A stretch of 64,000 nucleotides of DNA from the NCBI RefSeq assembly GCF_030247195.1, contig NC_080671.1:413798044-413862043 (forward strand), given 5' to 3'. Every line of letters starts with the position of its first letter. The first letter of the stretch is position 1. The DNA comes from Topomyia yanbarensis (lineage: Eukaryota > Arthropoda > Insecta > Diptera > Culicidae). The notes beneath the pieces are model-generated. The model saw nothing but the letters and a program-made list of their open reading frames with translations. It did not search any database and had not been told where the DNA came from. Of this stretch, positions 1 to 11,721 are shown piece after piece. The position numbers and the translations under genes were made by a program.

Positions 1-1351
1 GCAAGTTGAATTTGATTCTGTCTAACCCTGGGGCGTTATTGTTGCATGATAAGAGAGCAAGTGAGAACTCCACCATCGAAAACGGTGTTTCATTCGCGGT
101 ATCGTGAGGAGACGCGGCGCGGCACGTTTTCTGTACCGGGACAGAGTCCGGACAGATCTTCTTGGCGAAAGCAAATATCCAACGGTTTGAATATTCCATG
201 TTCTCGTTGGTACTATTACGGTTATGCATACGTCGAGCCGTACCCCAAAGAATGCTCATCGCTGTTTCTCTCGTTAACCCGTCGACGAACCGGCGCCAAT
301 AACTGCGTTTTTTGGCTTTCATTAGACTCTTCATTCGCCTTTCTAACGACGCGTACTGTAGATAGCTAGCGGGTAACCCGTCTTCCCGGAAGGCCTTATA
401 TGCAGTGGACTTTTCCGCGTACAGCTCTGAGCACTCTTTATCCCACCACAGGGTGGGAGACCGTCCATGGGTATTCGCGCTGGGTACTGGTTTAGTCTGA
501 GCTTGATTCGCACTGTCGAGAATCAATCCAGCCAAAAACCGGTACTCTTCCTCCGGAGAAAGTTCTTGAGTGGATTCGATTTTAACGGATATCGCGGTCG
601 CGTAACTCTTCCAATCAATGTTCCGTGTGAGGTCATATGAGACATTGATTGTTTCCGATGGTCTTGAACCGTTAGCAATTGAAATCACGATAGGCAAATG
701 ATTGCTACCGTGGGAATCAGGGATCACCTTCCACATGCAATCTAACTGTAGCGATGTCGAGCAAAGCCATAAATCCAACGCGCTTGCGCGTGCTGGTGGT
801 GTAGGAATCCGCGTCATTTCTCCCGTGTTTAAGATGGTCATGTTGAAATTGTCGCAAAGATCTTGGATTAATGTTGATCTATTATCATCATGAAGACAAC
901 CCCATACCGTACCGTGCGAGTTAAAGTCTCCCAGAACTAGCCGCGGTGCCGGTAAGGATTCCGTGATATTACAAAGCGTTCGGTGCCCTACCGAGGCTCT
1001 AGGAGGAATGTAGATGGAAGCAATGCAAAGGTCTTTACCTTTGATTAAAACTTGACAAGCGACAATTTCAATGCCTGGTGTCGAAGGGAGGTTAATTCGG
1101 TTGAAAGAATAGCACTTTTTGATCCCCAAAAGTACTTCTCCATAAGGATTTTCTCGATTCAGACGGATTATATTAAAGTCATGGAAGTTGAGATTTATAT
1201 CGGAAGTTAACCAGGTTTCACATTATGCGAAAGCATCACATTTTAAACTGTTTAGTAAGAATTTGAAGGAATCGATTTTCGGGAGGATACTTCTGCAATT
1301 CCACTGTAGGACAGTGATCGAATCAGTGACCTCGTTTGATGACTTAGCCAT
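1..1351 (-). pseudogene. Non-LTR retrotransposon ORF2, N-terminal part (endonuclease), broken copy
   Basis: This is the start of a retrotransposon ORF2, cut by the window edge. It aligns along its length with the better copy at 40895-39541, so it covers the apurinic endonuclease domain and runs toward the reverse transcriptase. The start is ATG at 1351-1349, overlapping the ORF1 stop in an ATGGCTAA arrangement exactly as in the other copy. The opening residues include LQWNCRSI, typical of these endonucleases. Codon 43 is TAA (1225-1223) in a segment where the other copy reads ALCETW; CETW follows the stop here too. No long open frame survives downstream, so it is a dead copy. The family is RNase H-bearing (I-like), inferred from the second copy. 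Confidence 0.85.
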
Positions 1352-1388
1352 CGAAAGATACGATCGCTGCAAGGAGGGGCCATTTAGT

Positions 1389-2494
1389 ACACCCAAAATC
1401 CGACGAGTATGTTTCTATTACTTTTGGGTAAGATTCTATTGTCTTTTCGGTAACAGACCATGCAATTGCGCATTGAGGTATTAAACTCATATTCCCGCAA
1501 AGGTAGTGAACGGTGGAATGAAGAATTTCGGTTGCTGTTCATGTATGTGCACCACACAATCAAACACTTTTTCAGTATGTGTCAACCTCGGCTCTGTTCG
1601 CATGTAGAATAATTCGATCGATTTCTAAGATAGTATTAGTACCGAGTCAAACCAACCGGAATCCTAGCGGGTATCCAACCAAATTCGGGCTGGAATCTAC
1701 CCCAATATTGGCAGAAACCAGCCCGAATTACGGATTTTTTTACTGGGTAGGTTGGATAGCGAAAAAAAAATTTTAGTCAGTTTCCGGAACCGGCCTAGTT
1801 GCCAGATCCGACACAGTTTCCGATCCGGACCAGTTCTCGGATCCAGACCAGTTTCCAAATCCGAACCTCCCGGATCCGGACCAGTAACCGGATCCGGACC
1901 TGGATCTAACCCATCCCCTTTCCAAGTCCGGACCTGAACCAGGCCCAGACTTGGTGCTTAGACCCAGACAAGTGTCTGGATCCGGACCCTGGGTTCGGAT
2001 ACATGGATCCAAACCATAGGTCTTGCTTCGCGTAAATGACGGGAAGGACTGTTCATGTTTTGTGCAGTTGCTATCTTGCTGTTAACGTCCGTGATAGAAA
2101 AGAATTTCAATTTAACACCGGCCGAAGTACCCCACCACTATTCTGAGTCGTTTTTTTTACTGTGCTTTGAAACTAGCCGAGTGTGAGCCGATCTTCAAAT
2201 ACGGAATGTGTCGTGTAGAAATATCAAACCTCGTCTTTATCCCCATTGTGTTTACTCCGCTTGAGGGCGCAATACAATGACAAGGGAAGTGCTACACACT
2301 TCCAGACAATCCGACGCGTTAATATTTATTGAATAAGAATAGATGAAACATGAGTGCGACGCAGAGAAGATTTGAATGTGTTGGTATTGCTGTTTGGGGA
2401 TTTTTTTGTTGGGACCATTTTAGCATGAAATGTCTTGCTATTAGAGCATTTTTTTCTTATTACCGTAAAGGTATTACGGCCGAGTTTTGGGTGT
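1389..2494. mobile_element. 1.1 kb TIR element inserted in the end of retrotransposon ORF1
   Basis: Compared with the copy at 40.9 kb, 1,106 extra bases interrupt the last codons of ORF1. The extra segment begins ACACCCAAAA and ends with its reverse complement TTTTGGGTGT, and is flanked by AGT on both sides (1386-1388 and 2495-2497). Imperfect similarity continues inward (TCCG versus CTCGGCCG). This fits a non-autonomous DNA transposon with a 3 bp target duplication. No transposase is visible inside. The superfamily is not determined: 3 bp duplications occur in PIF/Harbinger and CACTA elements. Confidence 0.7.
1785..2010. repeat. Degenerate GATCCGGACC-type short tandem repeat
   Basis: About 220 bp built from diverged units around GATCCGGACCAG and TCCGAACC, rich in GGATCC and CCGGA words. 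It lies inside the 1.1 kb TIR element. The apparent small reading frames across it are repeats of Gly, Ser and Pro codons and are not evidence of a gene. Confidence 0.75.
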
Positions 2495-4003
2495 AGTCAA
2501 CTGTTTCAAAAATGTTTGCACTATAGGGAGAAAATGTATCAGAATGCTTTTAAGAGGATCAGTAACATTGAAAGCTGTGAAAATTAAGTCCACTATGTCA
2601 GAAAATTTCATTGGTCCGCTACTGGACTGAGTATCTGTTTGAAAAAAGGGAACACTTGGGGTTTTTGGTGTCCCTGGAAGTGGTGGATACTCCTTGTTAG
2701 AATTAAAATTTCCAAGTCCTGGAGCAACTTGCTTCGGCTTTAGTCCATCACTTCCATTGGATTTATTGATTGTAGTTGGCGCACGCTGAGTGGACGACAC
2801 CTTGGCACCCTTACGAGGCAATCTAGGGGAGGCTAGATTTTTCCTCTTCCTGGACTCCCCTGAGTTAACCAAAGATGTTCCCTCTTGTGGGTCGTCAGAT
2901 TCTTGCTCAACGCCAGCGAAAAGAGCAAAGGAATTTTCGGAAGGGACAGATGGCGAAGCATTCTTAAGAATTTCTGCATAAGAGCGCTTTGAGCGTTCCT
3001 TAAGGGAGCGCTTAATTTTATCCCCGCGCTGTTTGTACGCGGGGCATGATTTAAGATCATGCGGAAGGCCCCCGCAGTAAATACACTTCTCCGTTTCTCC
3101 ACTGCAAGAGTCATCCTCATGTTCTCCCTCGCATTTGCCGCACCTTTTCTTATTGCCACAATAGGTGGCTGTGTGGCCCAGCTGCTTGCAATTGCTGCAG
3201 TTCATTACCCGCGGTACAAACAGGAGAACAGGTAGACGAACCTTATCCAGGATGAGATAGTTGGGGAGGGAAGACCCGGAGAAAGTCACCCGAAGCGAGT
3301 CTGACAATGAATAAGTTGTCTTATTATTCTCAGTTTTTGCGGAATACAATTGCTTGCATTCCAGAATCTTCAATTGTTCAAGTGAGGGGTCCTTAAAGCA
3401 ACCAACTCCGTACTTCAACACGTCTTCGCACTTCAAACCCGGCTCGGCGACGACCCCGTCGATCTCCACTGCTAAACAAAGTATATACGCTTTAAATTGC
3501 TTTGTAAAACGCTCGCTGCGAGCAATCTGGTTTGCCTGGTCGAGGTCATTCACTAATATGCGTATCTTATTAGCTCTAAGGCCGATGACATGCTCACGCG
3601 ATTTGCGATGCGGTAGCGGTAAGCGAAGCGAATGCGTTTGACCTATCTCTTTGGTGTGTGCATGTAGAACGCGTAATACTGTCATAGTAAAAGCGAGGCG
3701 AACGCGGCAAAACACTATGACGCGTCCGCAAACGCTTCGCTTTCCGCTTCAGCTTATCATCGGCCTAACACGTGTTATCTGAGTTACGGCCGGGTAGTTA
3801 GCAGTCAGCTCCCGTGAGATTTCTAAAATATTAAGCGATTTCGTGATGGGCCGGAAATAGACCACCCAGGGCCCAATTGAACTGGGTGGGTATGTTTTAA
3901 TACGAGGAGAACTGGGGGAATCAGAGGAGGGAGTGATTTCGGGTTTATCCGGTAAATCCATGGGAACATTATTCCCATCCAATGTTACTTCGCCCTCGGC
4001 CAT
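2474..4003 (-). pseudogene. Non-LTR retrotransposon ORF1 (gag-like, CCHC knuckles), interrupted copy
   Basis: Gag-like nucleic-acid-binding protein of the same family as 42210-40888. It starts at ATG 4003 and is open for 84 codons until a 186 bp MITE (3580-3765) supplies an in-frame TGA. Beyond the MITE the same frame reopens to 2474; MITE plus 3 bp duplication is 189 bp, which keeps frame. Three zinc knuckles are visible, the first reading CSNCKQLGHTATYC and the third CIYCGGLPHDLKSC. Upstream lies a region equivalent to KYGTGCFKDP of the other copy. The C-terminus is cut by the 1.1 kb insertion, so the frame ends in foreign sequence; the native tail (KWPLL, SFDG) resumes at about 1385. The apparent N-terminus beginning MFCRVRL is MITE-encoded and not part of the protein. 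Confidence 0.85.
3580..3765. mobile_element. 186 bp MITE with TAA target duplication, inside ORF1
   Basis: Begins GGCCGATGA and ends TCATCGGCC, a perfect 9 bp TIR, and is flanked by TAA at 3577-3579 and 3766-3768. Inner similarity of the two ends continues imperfectly (AAGCGAAGCG on both arms). The corresponding position in the copy at 42 kb lacks it. A TAA/TTA 3 bp duplication with a short TIR fits a PIF/Harbinger-type MITE, which is an inference. Confidence 0.85.
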
Positions 4004-5060
4004 TTAGGCACGAGCAGGGATGGGAATTATCATTCATTCGCATAACTCTTGGCGAATTTGTTCATTGCATTGACAGCAGCCAGTCGTTCATTCACGGTCC
4101 GACTGAAACTCTCCAAATGAACGCAACTGAGCGTAGGTACAGATGAACTTCCTAACAAGTGAGACAGGTAAAAGAATGACACATACTATGATGAATGAAG
4201 AAGATTGTCATTCTGTTTGTGTTGATTGAATCGGAAGATTGTACTGTAAACATTCACAAGTAAATCAACTTTTAGCTCACAGATGAATGTGAGATTGTAT
4301 TCTCCAGTTGGGTTAGGTCAACTTTATACTGCAAATGTACACTATAATCAATATTGGGAAGTATATTACACTAGAATCCACTTGAAATTTGCGCAGAATC
4401 GTTTTATGAAATTATTTCTGCGCAATAGCATGTTTGTACATGGCATACATGAAAAGTGTTGAATTAAAAATTTCGTATTTTTCAAACAATCGATGTTACG
4501 ACTCCGCGGTAATAAAGGATAAAAGAGGGATAAGAGACTAGAATAACATACACAATATTTGATACAACATAATCAATAATCTAGAGAAACATCTGCTCTT
4601 GAGATTATTTATTGCATACGCAATCATATTAATCAAAAATTTGATACGTCGAAAAGCAATTTCCAATATATAATCCTGGGGATTGATTAAAGCAAATCGT
4701 ACATCCGTACGCATATTTGAACTACCAATTGGCTCACATATTGAAATCATGTGTAATAAACAAAAAATATCAATGACTGCCTTCAGTTTGGCTATTTCGC
4801 TCTAGGCTTCTATATCCAACAGAGATGTGATATGTTGTCAAAGACATATTTTGGCCACTTACGAAATTTCCGAGTCTTCCGTATTTCATCTCCATAGAAC
4901 TTGAATAATCATCGCAAGCACACCCACTCACTTACACATACACGCTCTCAGATCTACACATGCTCTCGCAACTCTACTACACACACAAGCATATTAGTCG
5001 AACTTGACAAACTGCACCGAAGGATAAGTCGAGTTTTCTTATGGAATGGTGAATTTTCTC
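4004..5060. other. Non-coding, upstream of broken retrotransposon
   Basis: No convincing coding sequence. Part of it may be the retrotransposon 5' UTR, but only about a dozen bases just upstream of the ATG resemble the other copy. A CA-rich stretch (about 4914-4990) is the only simple feature. Confidence 0.5.
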
Positions 5061-5500
5061 TTACACGGAGAACCAAAATTCAGCTCAGAATCGAAAACCT
5101 TAGTTGAATTTCTGAATTATATTAGTTAAAATTTAGGACAACTAACAAAATTCTCAATTTGCTAATTTCAATTTCCTGTTTTCGCTCCCCCTAAATACGT
5201 CTAAAACATTGGTTAAAATTACTGTTTTTTCTAGTTCATTTTGCTAAAAATATGCTGTCACTTTAGTGTAGACACACACCCCATCTTTTCAACCATAGTT
5301 CTGGTTGAATTCAGTTTTATCTCTGTTGTTTTCAACCATTGTAGGGTTTTAATTTCAACAGTGTTGCATCTTGCATTCAGCTGTATTTTAGTTGATTTTA
5401 AGAAAAATTTCTGTTAAAAATAATATTTTTCGCGTTGGTTTCAACTTATGTACTGTTTGAATTTAAGAGCATGTAGCTTTGTTTTTCGATATTATTAAAC
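5061..5500. mobile_element. One end of a TIR element (TACACGGAGA end), partial
   Basis: Starts with TACACGGAGAACC, close to the TACACGCAGAAAA end of the MITE at 6739. Its inner sequence, rich in TTGAATT, TTAGTTGA and TTTCAACCA, resembles the reverse complement of about 14750-15115, which ends in ACGTGTA. No partner end was found here. Tentative. Confidence 0.35.
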
Positions 5501-6738
5501 ACTGTTTTCTTGATATCAGATATTTTATTTTTTGAATTCATTAAAAAAAAAATACATGTTCAATTTCATTCTTTCCAAAATCCTGTTCTGATTCAAGTTT
5601 GAACATTGTAATACATATAGCAGCTTGGTGAATATTTTGAAATACTCTATGATCACAGTGTTTGTGTCTATTGTCTTATACTATTATGTTGAATTTTGTC
5701 AAAATTCTTGATGCTTAAACCATCTTGTATTAAAAATTTTCAATAACTAAAATTTCCTATCTAGACCATTCGTTGCTTGTACTCAAAAACAAATCTCAAT
5801 ATATGATAATTCAGTAAAAATATTCTGTGATTTTGCCTCATATTTCCTATCTATTCATTAGATAGAAACACAACTAACAACTTAAATTTCTACTGATAGT
5901 AATACTTAGTATATAAAAAGGCTTTCTGTAGCACAAAACGGAATTCATAGTGCACTTTTTTTGATGATGAATTCGTGGAAGATTCTGGATAATCCTGTAG
6001 TGTTGCTGAAATTTCTCAAATGGCTTTGTGGTGCTAAATACCAATAGTACTAAACTATTGCCAGCAAATACATATTTCAAAATTAAAAACGCATTTAAAA
6101 AGGCATGTCGAGTATATCCTAAAAATACAACCAATTGAAAAAATTCAGGCTATATTAAATTATTACAGAAGTACTTACTGCTTATTTGAATCGCTGATGA
6201 CTACGTTTCTTATTATTTGAGTGGCGTCCTGTCATTTCTAGAGGAAGAAAATTCGCTACTTTCCTTGACTGGTAATGAAATTTCTAAAGCAGGAGGGAAA
6301 AGATTTAAAAATATCCTAATTAACTACTAAAAATAACAAACAGGACAATTACATTTCCCAATATTTTCAAAATGCTATACTATGATAAATTCTCCGTAAA
6401 ATTTAATGTTTAATTGTTGGTTCCTTATCCTTTGAATCTTAATTTTGCATGATTCAATAATTTGCAATTTCATTACTATATAGAAAACTGTTGATGTCAG
6501 CGCTACAAATAACCATGATGAAATTGAGAATGAATGCGATTCTTTACCTTTTCAACATTATCTCCTTATCGCTGCATAATATGTAAATCAAAACCATCAT
6601 CTTTTTATTTGTACACGAAAGAGAATAATAACAAATACAAGCACTTGTTTTAAAAATACATGGATGACTTTACCGGTAACTTTTCCCTTTTGATTCGTCT
6701 TACCACAGATAACGCTAAAATACGCCAGTCAATGTGTA
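5501..6738. other. AT-rich non-coding stretch
   Basis: No coding sequence, RNA gene or clear repeat recognised. Confidence 0.5.
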
Positions 6739-7079
6739 TACACGCAGAAAAATTTAGCATATTTAAACCAAAAATATGTGTTATTGAATCCAATCGTTTA
6801 TTGTTTATCACTTTAACAAAAAAACTTATTGGTTTGAAAATATTTTTTTATTAGAACAACAACAAATTTTTGCTTTCAATAAATACATTTTTAGTATCAA
6901 TAATTTTCTTTTGATTTCAATAAAATAATTATTGAAAAACGGAACGATAATTTTTTTTATTGAAGCAAATAAATTTTATTGAATTCAATAAATAATTTTA
7001 TTGTCTCCCGACCAATAATTTAATTTATTGAATTTAATGCATAATTTTATTGAACCTACAAATCTTTTTTCTGCGTGTA
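6739..7079. mobile_element. 341 bp AT-rich MITE with TACACGCAGAAAA ends
   Basis: Left end TACACGCAGAAAAA, right end TTTTTTCTGCGTGTA, giving a TIR of at least 13 bp. The interior is many diverged copies of short motifs such as TTATTGAA and TTCAATAAA. The target duplication is not clear. Superfamily unknown. Confidence 0.7.
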
Positions 7080-7308
7080 ATGTCATTTTCGTTTTTGACA
7101 ATGTACTACACCCGTGTAGTCGGTGCTACACTCATTCAAACCTTGGTGTAATCAGATTATTTCTTTATTTACACCGGTGTAGTATCAGGTAAAAATGAAA
7201 ACGCTATAAGTGTAAACCATGCAAACAGCTTCAAAATGTATTAGATCCGCCAGAAATCACCGTAATTCAGATGATGCAGTAGTATGTGCCAACTATGCCT
7301 ATATCGCA

Positions 7309-7386
7309 CTGTGTATATAACCGCAAATCAATCCCACGTAGTCAGGGAATCCCATAGAACATGGGACTGACTAGCGAATATGGGCA
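7309..7386. mobile_element. Miniature hairpin element, family M, copy 1
   Basis: About 78 bp with inverted ends (CAAATCAATCCCA against CTAGTCAGTCCCA) around the core GAATCCCATAGAACATGGGA. Two more members are at 13350 and 13718; the core is identical to the one in the 13718 copy. No coding capacity. Confidence 0.65.
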
Positions 7387-7574
7387 GTATAGATGCAGAA
7401 ATTCCAATAAAATTTGGCCAGTGCAAACACCATTTCTATAAAAAAAAATGCACAAAGAAATCAATCGTTTTGTAAAGGCATGTATATACTTATCTGACAA
7501 TTGATCTCGAAATAACTCTCCTGGAATTTAAAATTATTGATTAAATGATTGCTAAAATATATATTTTTCGTTAT

Positions 7575-8414
7575 CTCGACATAGATTTTTCATTAGGGCT
7601 TAAATCGCAAATGTACACAAACTGCGTTTTCGCTATTACGACATTATGCAACAAAAATACTACAAGATTGAGGTGAAAATTAGTTAAAATGGTTTTTAGT
7701 TCGATGTATAATTAAAGAAAACAAAACGGCGAAACATGCATTTTCTTCGAGATTTCGACTTAGGCCCTTCTTCTCATATGGAATATAAAGGCCAAACTTA
7801 CATTTTTAGACAGAAGCGGGCGTACGGTTATTATTCACAAATAAAAGAATAAACGGCGATTCTGTTATATAAATGATAAGTAATATCTACTATGATCATG
7901 TCTACTCGATAGTTGTTGCACATAAACATTCGAATATTTAGATATTTTCATGAAATTTGAAGAAAAGATTCACGCGCCCTTTCTATTACATTGGGTTTCT
8001 ATGCGCCCATTTGCTGAGCCCTATTAAAAAGTATACTGTCAAGCTCGCCCATTTACCCAGCCCTAACCAGCAAGACAGAGTCAGTTTAGCCCATTTACCG
8101 CGCCCTTCTGAAAATTATGTACATGGTTTAGCCCTTCCGCAAATGGTGGTTGCTGAAGGGCGAAATCACGACTGGGATGCAAATTGGGCGTAAGCATTTT
8201 TTTAGTTTCTACCCACTAAAAGCACATAGGAATTAAATTCTTTGTTATATTGTCATAAGGTTTAACGAAAAATGCTTCCGGAAAAACACGGTCATAAAGT
8301 AATTTATACCTACAATAAAAACTACATTTAGAAAACCTTCGCCGAATATTGAAACTGATTTTTCTCCATTTGAGTACATTGCGACTTAGGCCCTAATGAA
8401 AGATCTGTGTCGAT
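7575..8414. mobile_element. 840 bp element bounded by 45 bp inverted repeats
   Basis: The left end CTCGACATAGATTTTTCATT is matched, inverted, by AATGAAAGATCTGTGTCGAT at the right, and similarity continues through TAGGGCTTAAATCGCAAATG. A further inner copy of CGACTTAGGCCCT lies near 7755. No transposase inside. Probably a non-autonomous DNA element. Confidence 0.6.
8002..8110. repeat. Three copies of a 42-44 bp unit with GCCCATTTACC
   Basis: GCCCATTTGCTGAGCCCT, GCCCATTTACCCAGCCCT and GCCCATTTACCGCGCCCT occur at about 8004, 8046 and 8089. The array lies inside the 840 bp element. Confidence 0.65.
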
Positions 8415-8529
8415 CTTACCTTGCATAACATGTAATCTGACGTATTGTTTTACTGCCTTGGTTTTGAACAAAATGGGAATCTTCCCATCGGATCGACTGA
8501 AAACTGGTAGAAAGGGTAGAAACCATAGT

Positions 8530-8631
8530 TGATCCTCTAAGACAGATTGGTTTCAAAATCATCCAATGAAAGATGTCGTTGGACGACGCACGGTGGTCCA
8601 AAATGGAAAAAGACGGTCGTAAGTATTTCCT
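8530..8631. repeat. Fragment of the GGTCCAAAAT repeat family
   Basis: Shares CAAAATC, TGGACGACG, GGTGGTCCAAAAT and AAAGACGGTC with the hairpin at 11416-11721 and, more weakly, with 12260-12360. Abuts the foldback that starts at 8632. Confidence 0.5.
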
Positions 8632-9968
8632 GGCTTCCAGTTACGTTTTTGTGCTTTGGTGTCTTCATAAAAGTTGTGTCTAATTTGTTGACGTATCTTT
8701 TGAGATATACACCTTAATTCCCATTAAGTTGTTATAGCCAGTTTTCTGTCAGTTTTTTATTAAACAATAAAAAAATTGTTTCTTCTGTTCAGTTTTATAA
8801 CCATTAATTTGGCGAAGCTTTGCTAAAGAGATCATTTCTCGACAAACATATGATTAGGCCGTATAAGCCAAATGTCAAAATTCACTTTGAAGGGAAATTC
8901 CGGGCAAACCATTACTCGCCAATCACAGAGGTTTACAATAAATAATAGAAAAAACGTTTTCTCTTTCATAAACTGCTGTGAACTATGTTCGACCAGTAAC
9001 GGTTTGTCTGGAATTTTCCTTCAAAGAGAATGTTGGCAGTAGGTTTTTACGCCGTAAACATATGTTTGTCGAGATTTATCTCTAGGCAGGATATAGTTGT
9101 GCGATTATGATTGTGTTCGAAAATCAAATGTTTGAAGTTTTCATTGCAAGATCAGATTTAATCATTTTGGTCTGTTCTAGAAAGTTTTAGATAGCAGTAA
9201 AACGCATATCATTCATAAATACACTAATGCTGCTTGTTGTGAAATATTGGATATAAAAGTATGTTTCAGTAAAAAAACGGGTTTTCTATAGAATTTTGTG
9301 TTTGATTTGTGTTTGTGCTCAATCAATACGCATGAAAGATACATTCACTTCTATCTCTTCTAGCAGTTAGAAAAGGTTCTGGCAAGATACAGATCTGATA
9401 CAAAATACAGCTTTTATACAACTTTTTAACACACCAATCAGATTTATACAGATTTCATTAAAATTTCTCCTGAAAGATGATGATGAAAATTATCTTTATT
9501 GTAGGGGGTAGTTGTCGATGGCTAAAATATTAATTTTGGTTTTACGTGATACAGAAAACATATCTTTACATCTAAGTAATCTAAGATAATGATTTACATT
9601 CGTAGACGAGATAGCGTTAAGCAAGTGGGACCACGTAGGTGTGTCTATTACAAGATATTTTGTTGAACCTGTTCTGCTAACTTGGCTAATATAAAATCTG
9701 GCATCTGTCGGATTTACACTGTGCTGCTAGCTATAATCGCACAACTATATCTTGCCTATAAAAATATATAGATACATGATCTCTACGGGAAACTTACAAC
9801 AAATTTATGGTTATAAAGAAGAAATTGTTTTTGATTATGTAATAAAAAAGTGATTAAAAACTGGTAATAACACCTTAATGAGATTAAGGTGTATATATCA
9901 AAAGATACGTAAACACATTCTACAAAACTTTTCTGAAGACACCAAAGCAAAAATCGTAACTGGAAGCC
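8632..9968. mobile_element. Foldback element, about 235 bp inverted arms, with nested MITE
   Basis: The left arm begins GGCTTCCAGTTACG and the right arm ends CGTAACTGGAAGCC. Similarity runs inward through TTTGGTGTCTTCA, ACGTATCTTTTGA and TACACCTTAAT, then AGAGATCAT. The left arm is split by a MITE at 8838-9073 and resumes with ATATAGTTGTGCGATTAT at about 9092, matched inverted at 9733-9752. The central 600 bp has no coding capacity that I recognise. Confidence 0.65.
8838..9073. mobile_element. 236 bp hairpin MITE nested in foldback arm
   Basis: Perfect 15 bp TIR CTCGACAAACATATG, with weaker pairing over most of each half (ATTCTCTTTGAAGG against ATTCACTTTGAAGG). Flanked by ATTT at 8834-8837 and 9074-9077. 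It is absent from the right arm of the host foldback, which shows it inserted later. Confidence 0.8.
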
Positions 9969-10130
9969 ACGAAACACTTGAGGGATTCCATGAGAAACTG
10001 GCTGACCGCAAAATATGACCATCGTCGATTCGAACCAAAATTTTCAGTTGTGTTCGGTTTATGAATCTCCATGATTTTCTCTGGCAATTGCAATAGTGTT
10101 TTATGTTGACCACGAAGGTCAGACGAAAAA
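9930..10130. repeat. Dispersed repeat family F, upstream block, copy A
   Basis: GGATTCCATGA, GACCGCAAAATATGACCATC and TGAATCTCCATGAT recur at 44495-44592 in the same orientation. In both places the TIR element of family F follows downstream. Confidence 0.7.
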
Positions 10131-10134
10131 AGTT

Positions 10135-10340
<206 letters not shown>

Positions 10341-10346
10341 TAGATA

Positions 10347-11306
10347 CAAGAGCAATTCTTTAAAAGGGCGTATACACTTCTACGCGCATTAATTTCTAAA
10401 TTTTTTATTCGATTCCTTTATTTTATACAGCAAAACTATCTGAGAACGAGTTACAGGGGATGAATATTTCTTCACGAAAAATATATGCACTGAAAAAAAT
10501 GAAATTTTCACAAAAACTAAAATTTATGTCAAAAATTTAAATTGCAAGGAAATCCATTTTTTTTAAATTTTTTATATTTTGTCAACGAAAACCTAAAGAG
10601 AAAAAAAACATTTTGAATATGATTGCATGAACTTACCGGTAAAAAAGTTTAACTAAAAACAATAACTTTATATATGTTTTTAAATTTCATACTAATTGAC
10701 ACACAAAACTGTAATTTTATTACAGAATATAATTCTAAGTATCATTTTAAATAAAAATTCATGTAACAAAAATCTTCGAAAATGCGATAGTTTTCGAAAT
10801 ATTTGGAATTTCGCTCCAACAAAAACAATAAATTCGTGTAATTATGCCCTTTTTAAAAGTTATTCGCGTTACCTCATCATAAAGTGTCAACAATCTAACG
10901 TTTATCAATTTAAAGACGTAAATGAAACCTTTTCAGCGTATTTGGATCATGGAGAAACTTTCAATAAAAAAGTTTTCTTATCAAAAACTTTTGACATATT
11001 TTTTATAATTCGTACTATTTGCAGTCAAAAATACAATTTTATTTTTAAATATGATTTAAACGCCATTTTAAATCAAAATACTCATAATAAAAATTATCTT
11101 AAATGTAGTAGTTCTCGAGATATTTTAAATTTTGTTTTAACGACACAATTATTTAGTTTTATTACGACCTTTTCACAAGTTATTCGCGTTTCTCCATCAA
11201 CAACAAATGCCAATAACATTGCTGTATAAAATAGAGTAATCGAACAAGAAAATTTTGAAATTATTGCACGTAGAAATGTCCACGCCCTTCTAAAAATTGC
11301 TCTTGA
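10347..11306. mobile_element. Family F TIR element, copy A (0.96 kb)
   Basis: The start CAAGAGCAATTCTTTAAAAG is matched inverted by the end, which contains TTAGAAGGG reversed and GCTCTTG. Pairing extends about 90 bp through TTATACAGCA. Copy B is at 44662-45384. The interior is AT-rich with no recognisable protein; the 177-codon frame at 10696 is not supported by any motif. Confidence 0.7.
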
Positions 11307-11415
11307 GTCAAAATAATCTTATTAACTGTGGAAAATGTTTAGTCTTACATGCCGGTATAACCTGTGAAGTTTCATCGGATTCTAAGATAGTCGGTCACGA
11401 TTTTGAAGACTTTCG

Positions 11416-11721
11416 GACGGATCTTCGTGGAATTCCTCACTTGTGACCGTCTTTTTTAGTAATTTTGGACCACTGTGTGATGTCCATCGTGGGATCTGTG
11501 TTGGACGATTTTGAAACAATTTTTAGGCTTCTCAGTAGGTTGATAGATAAAGGGTGGGCGATGTTTTGTTCAAAGTACATTCTTAATACTATTTGTACCC
11601 ACTGAGACGTCCAAAAAATTGTTTCAAAATCGTTCAACACGGGTCCAACGATGGACATCACACAGTGGTCCAAAATTACTAAAAAGACGGTCACAAGAGA
11701 GGAATTCCACGAAGATCTGTC
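11416..11721. mobile_element. 306 bp hairpin element, about 120 bp arms
   Basis: The left arm begins GACGGATCTTCGTGGAATTC; the right arm ends GAATTCCACGAAGATCTGTC. Arms also share GTGACCGTC, GGACCACTGTGTGATGTCC and ACGATTTTGAAACAATTTTT, with an 80 bp loop. The outer end GATCTTCGTGGAATTCCTC also occurs at 45500-45517, without the hairpin. Confidence 0.75.

Noticed and set aside
1773..2012. 79-codon Gly/Ser/Pro-rich frame
   Set aside because: Product of the GATCCGGACC repeat inside the 1.1 kb insertion.
1389..2494. Solo LTR in the end of ORF1
   Set aside because: Ends are ACACCC...GGGTGT, not TG...CA, and the duplication is 3 bp.
3354..3641. Plus-strand open frames opposite the ORF1 copies and ORF2 (for example 3354-3641, 38284-38661, 41167-41475)
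   Set aside because: They are antisense shadows of retrotransposon coding sequence and have no motifs.
10696..11229. 177-codon plus-strand frame
   Set aside because: AT-rich interior of a TIR element, no motif, and not preserved in copy B.
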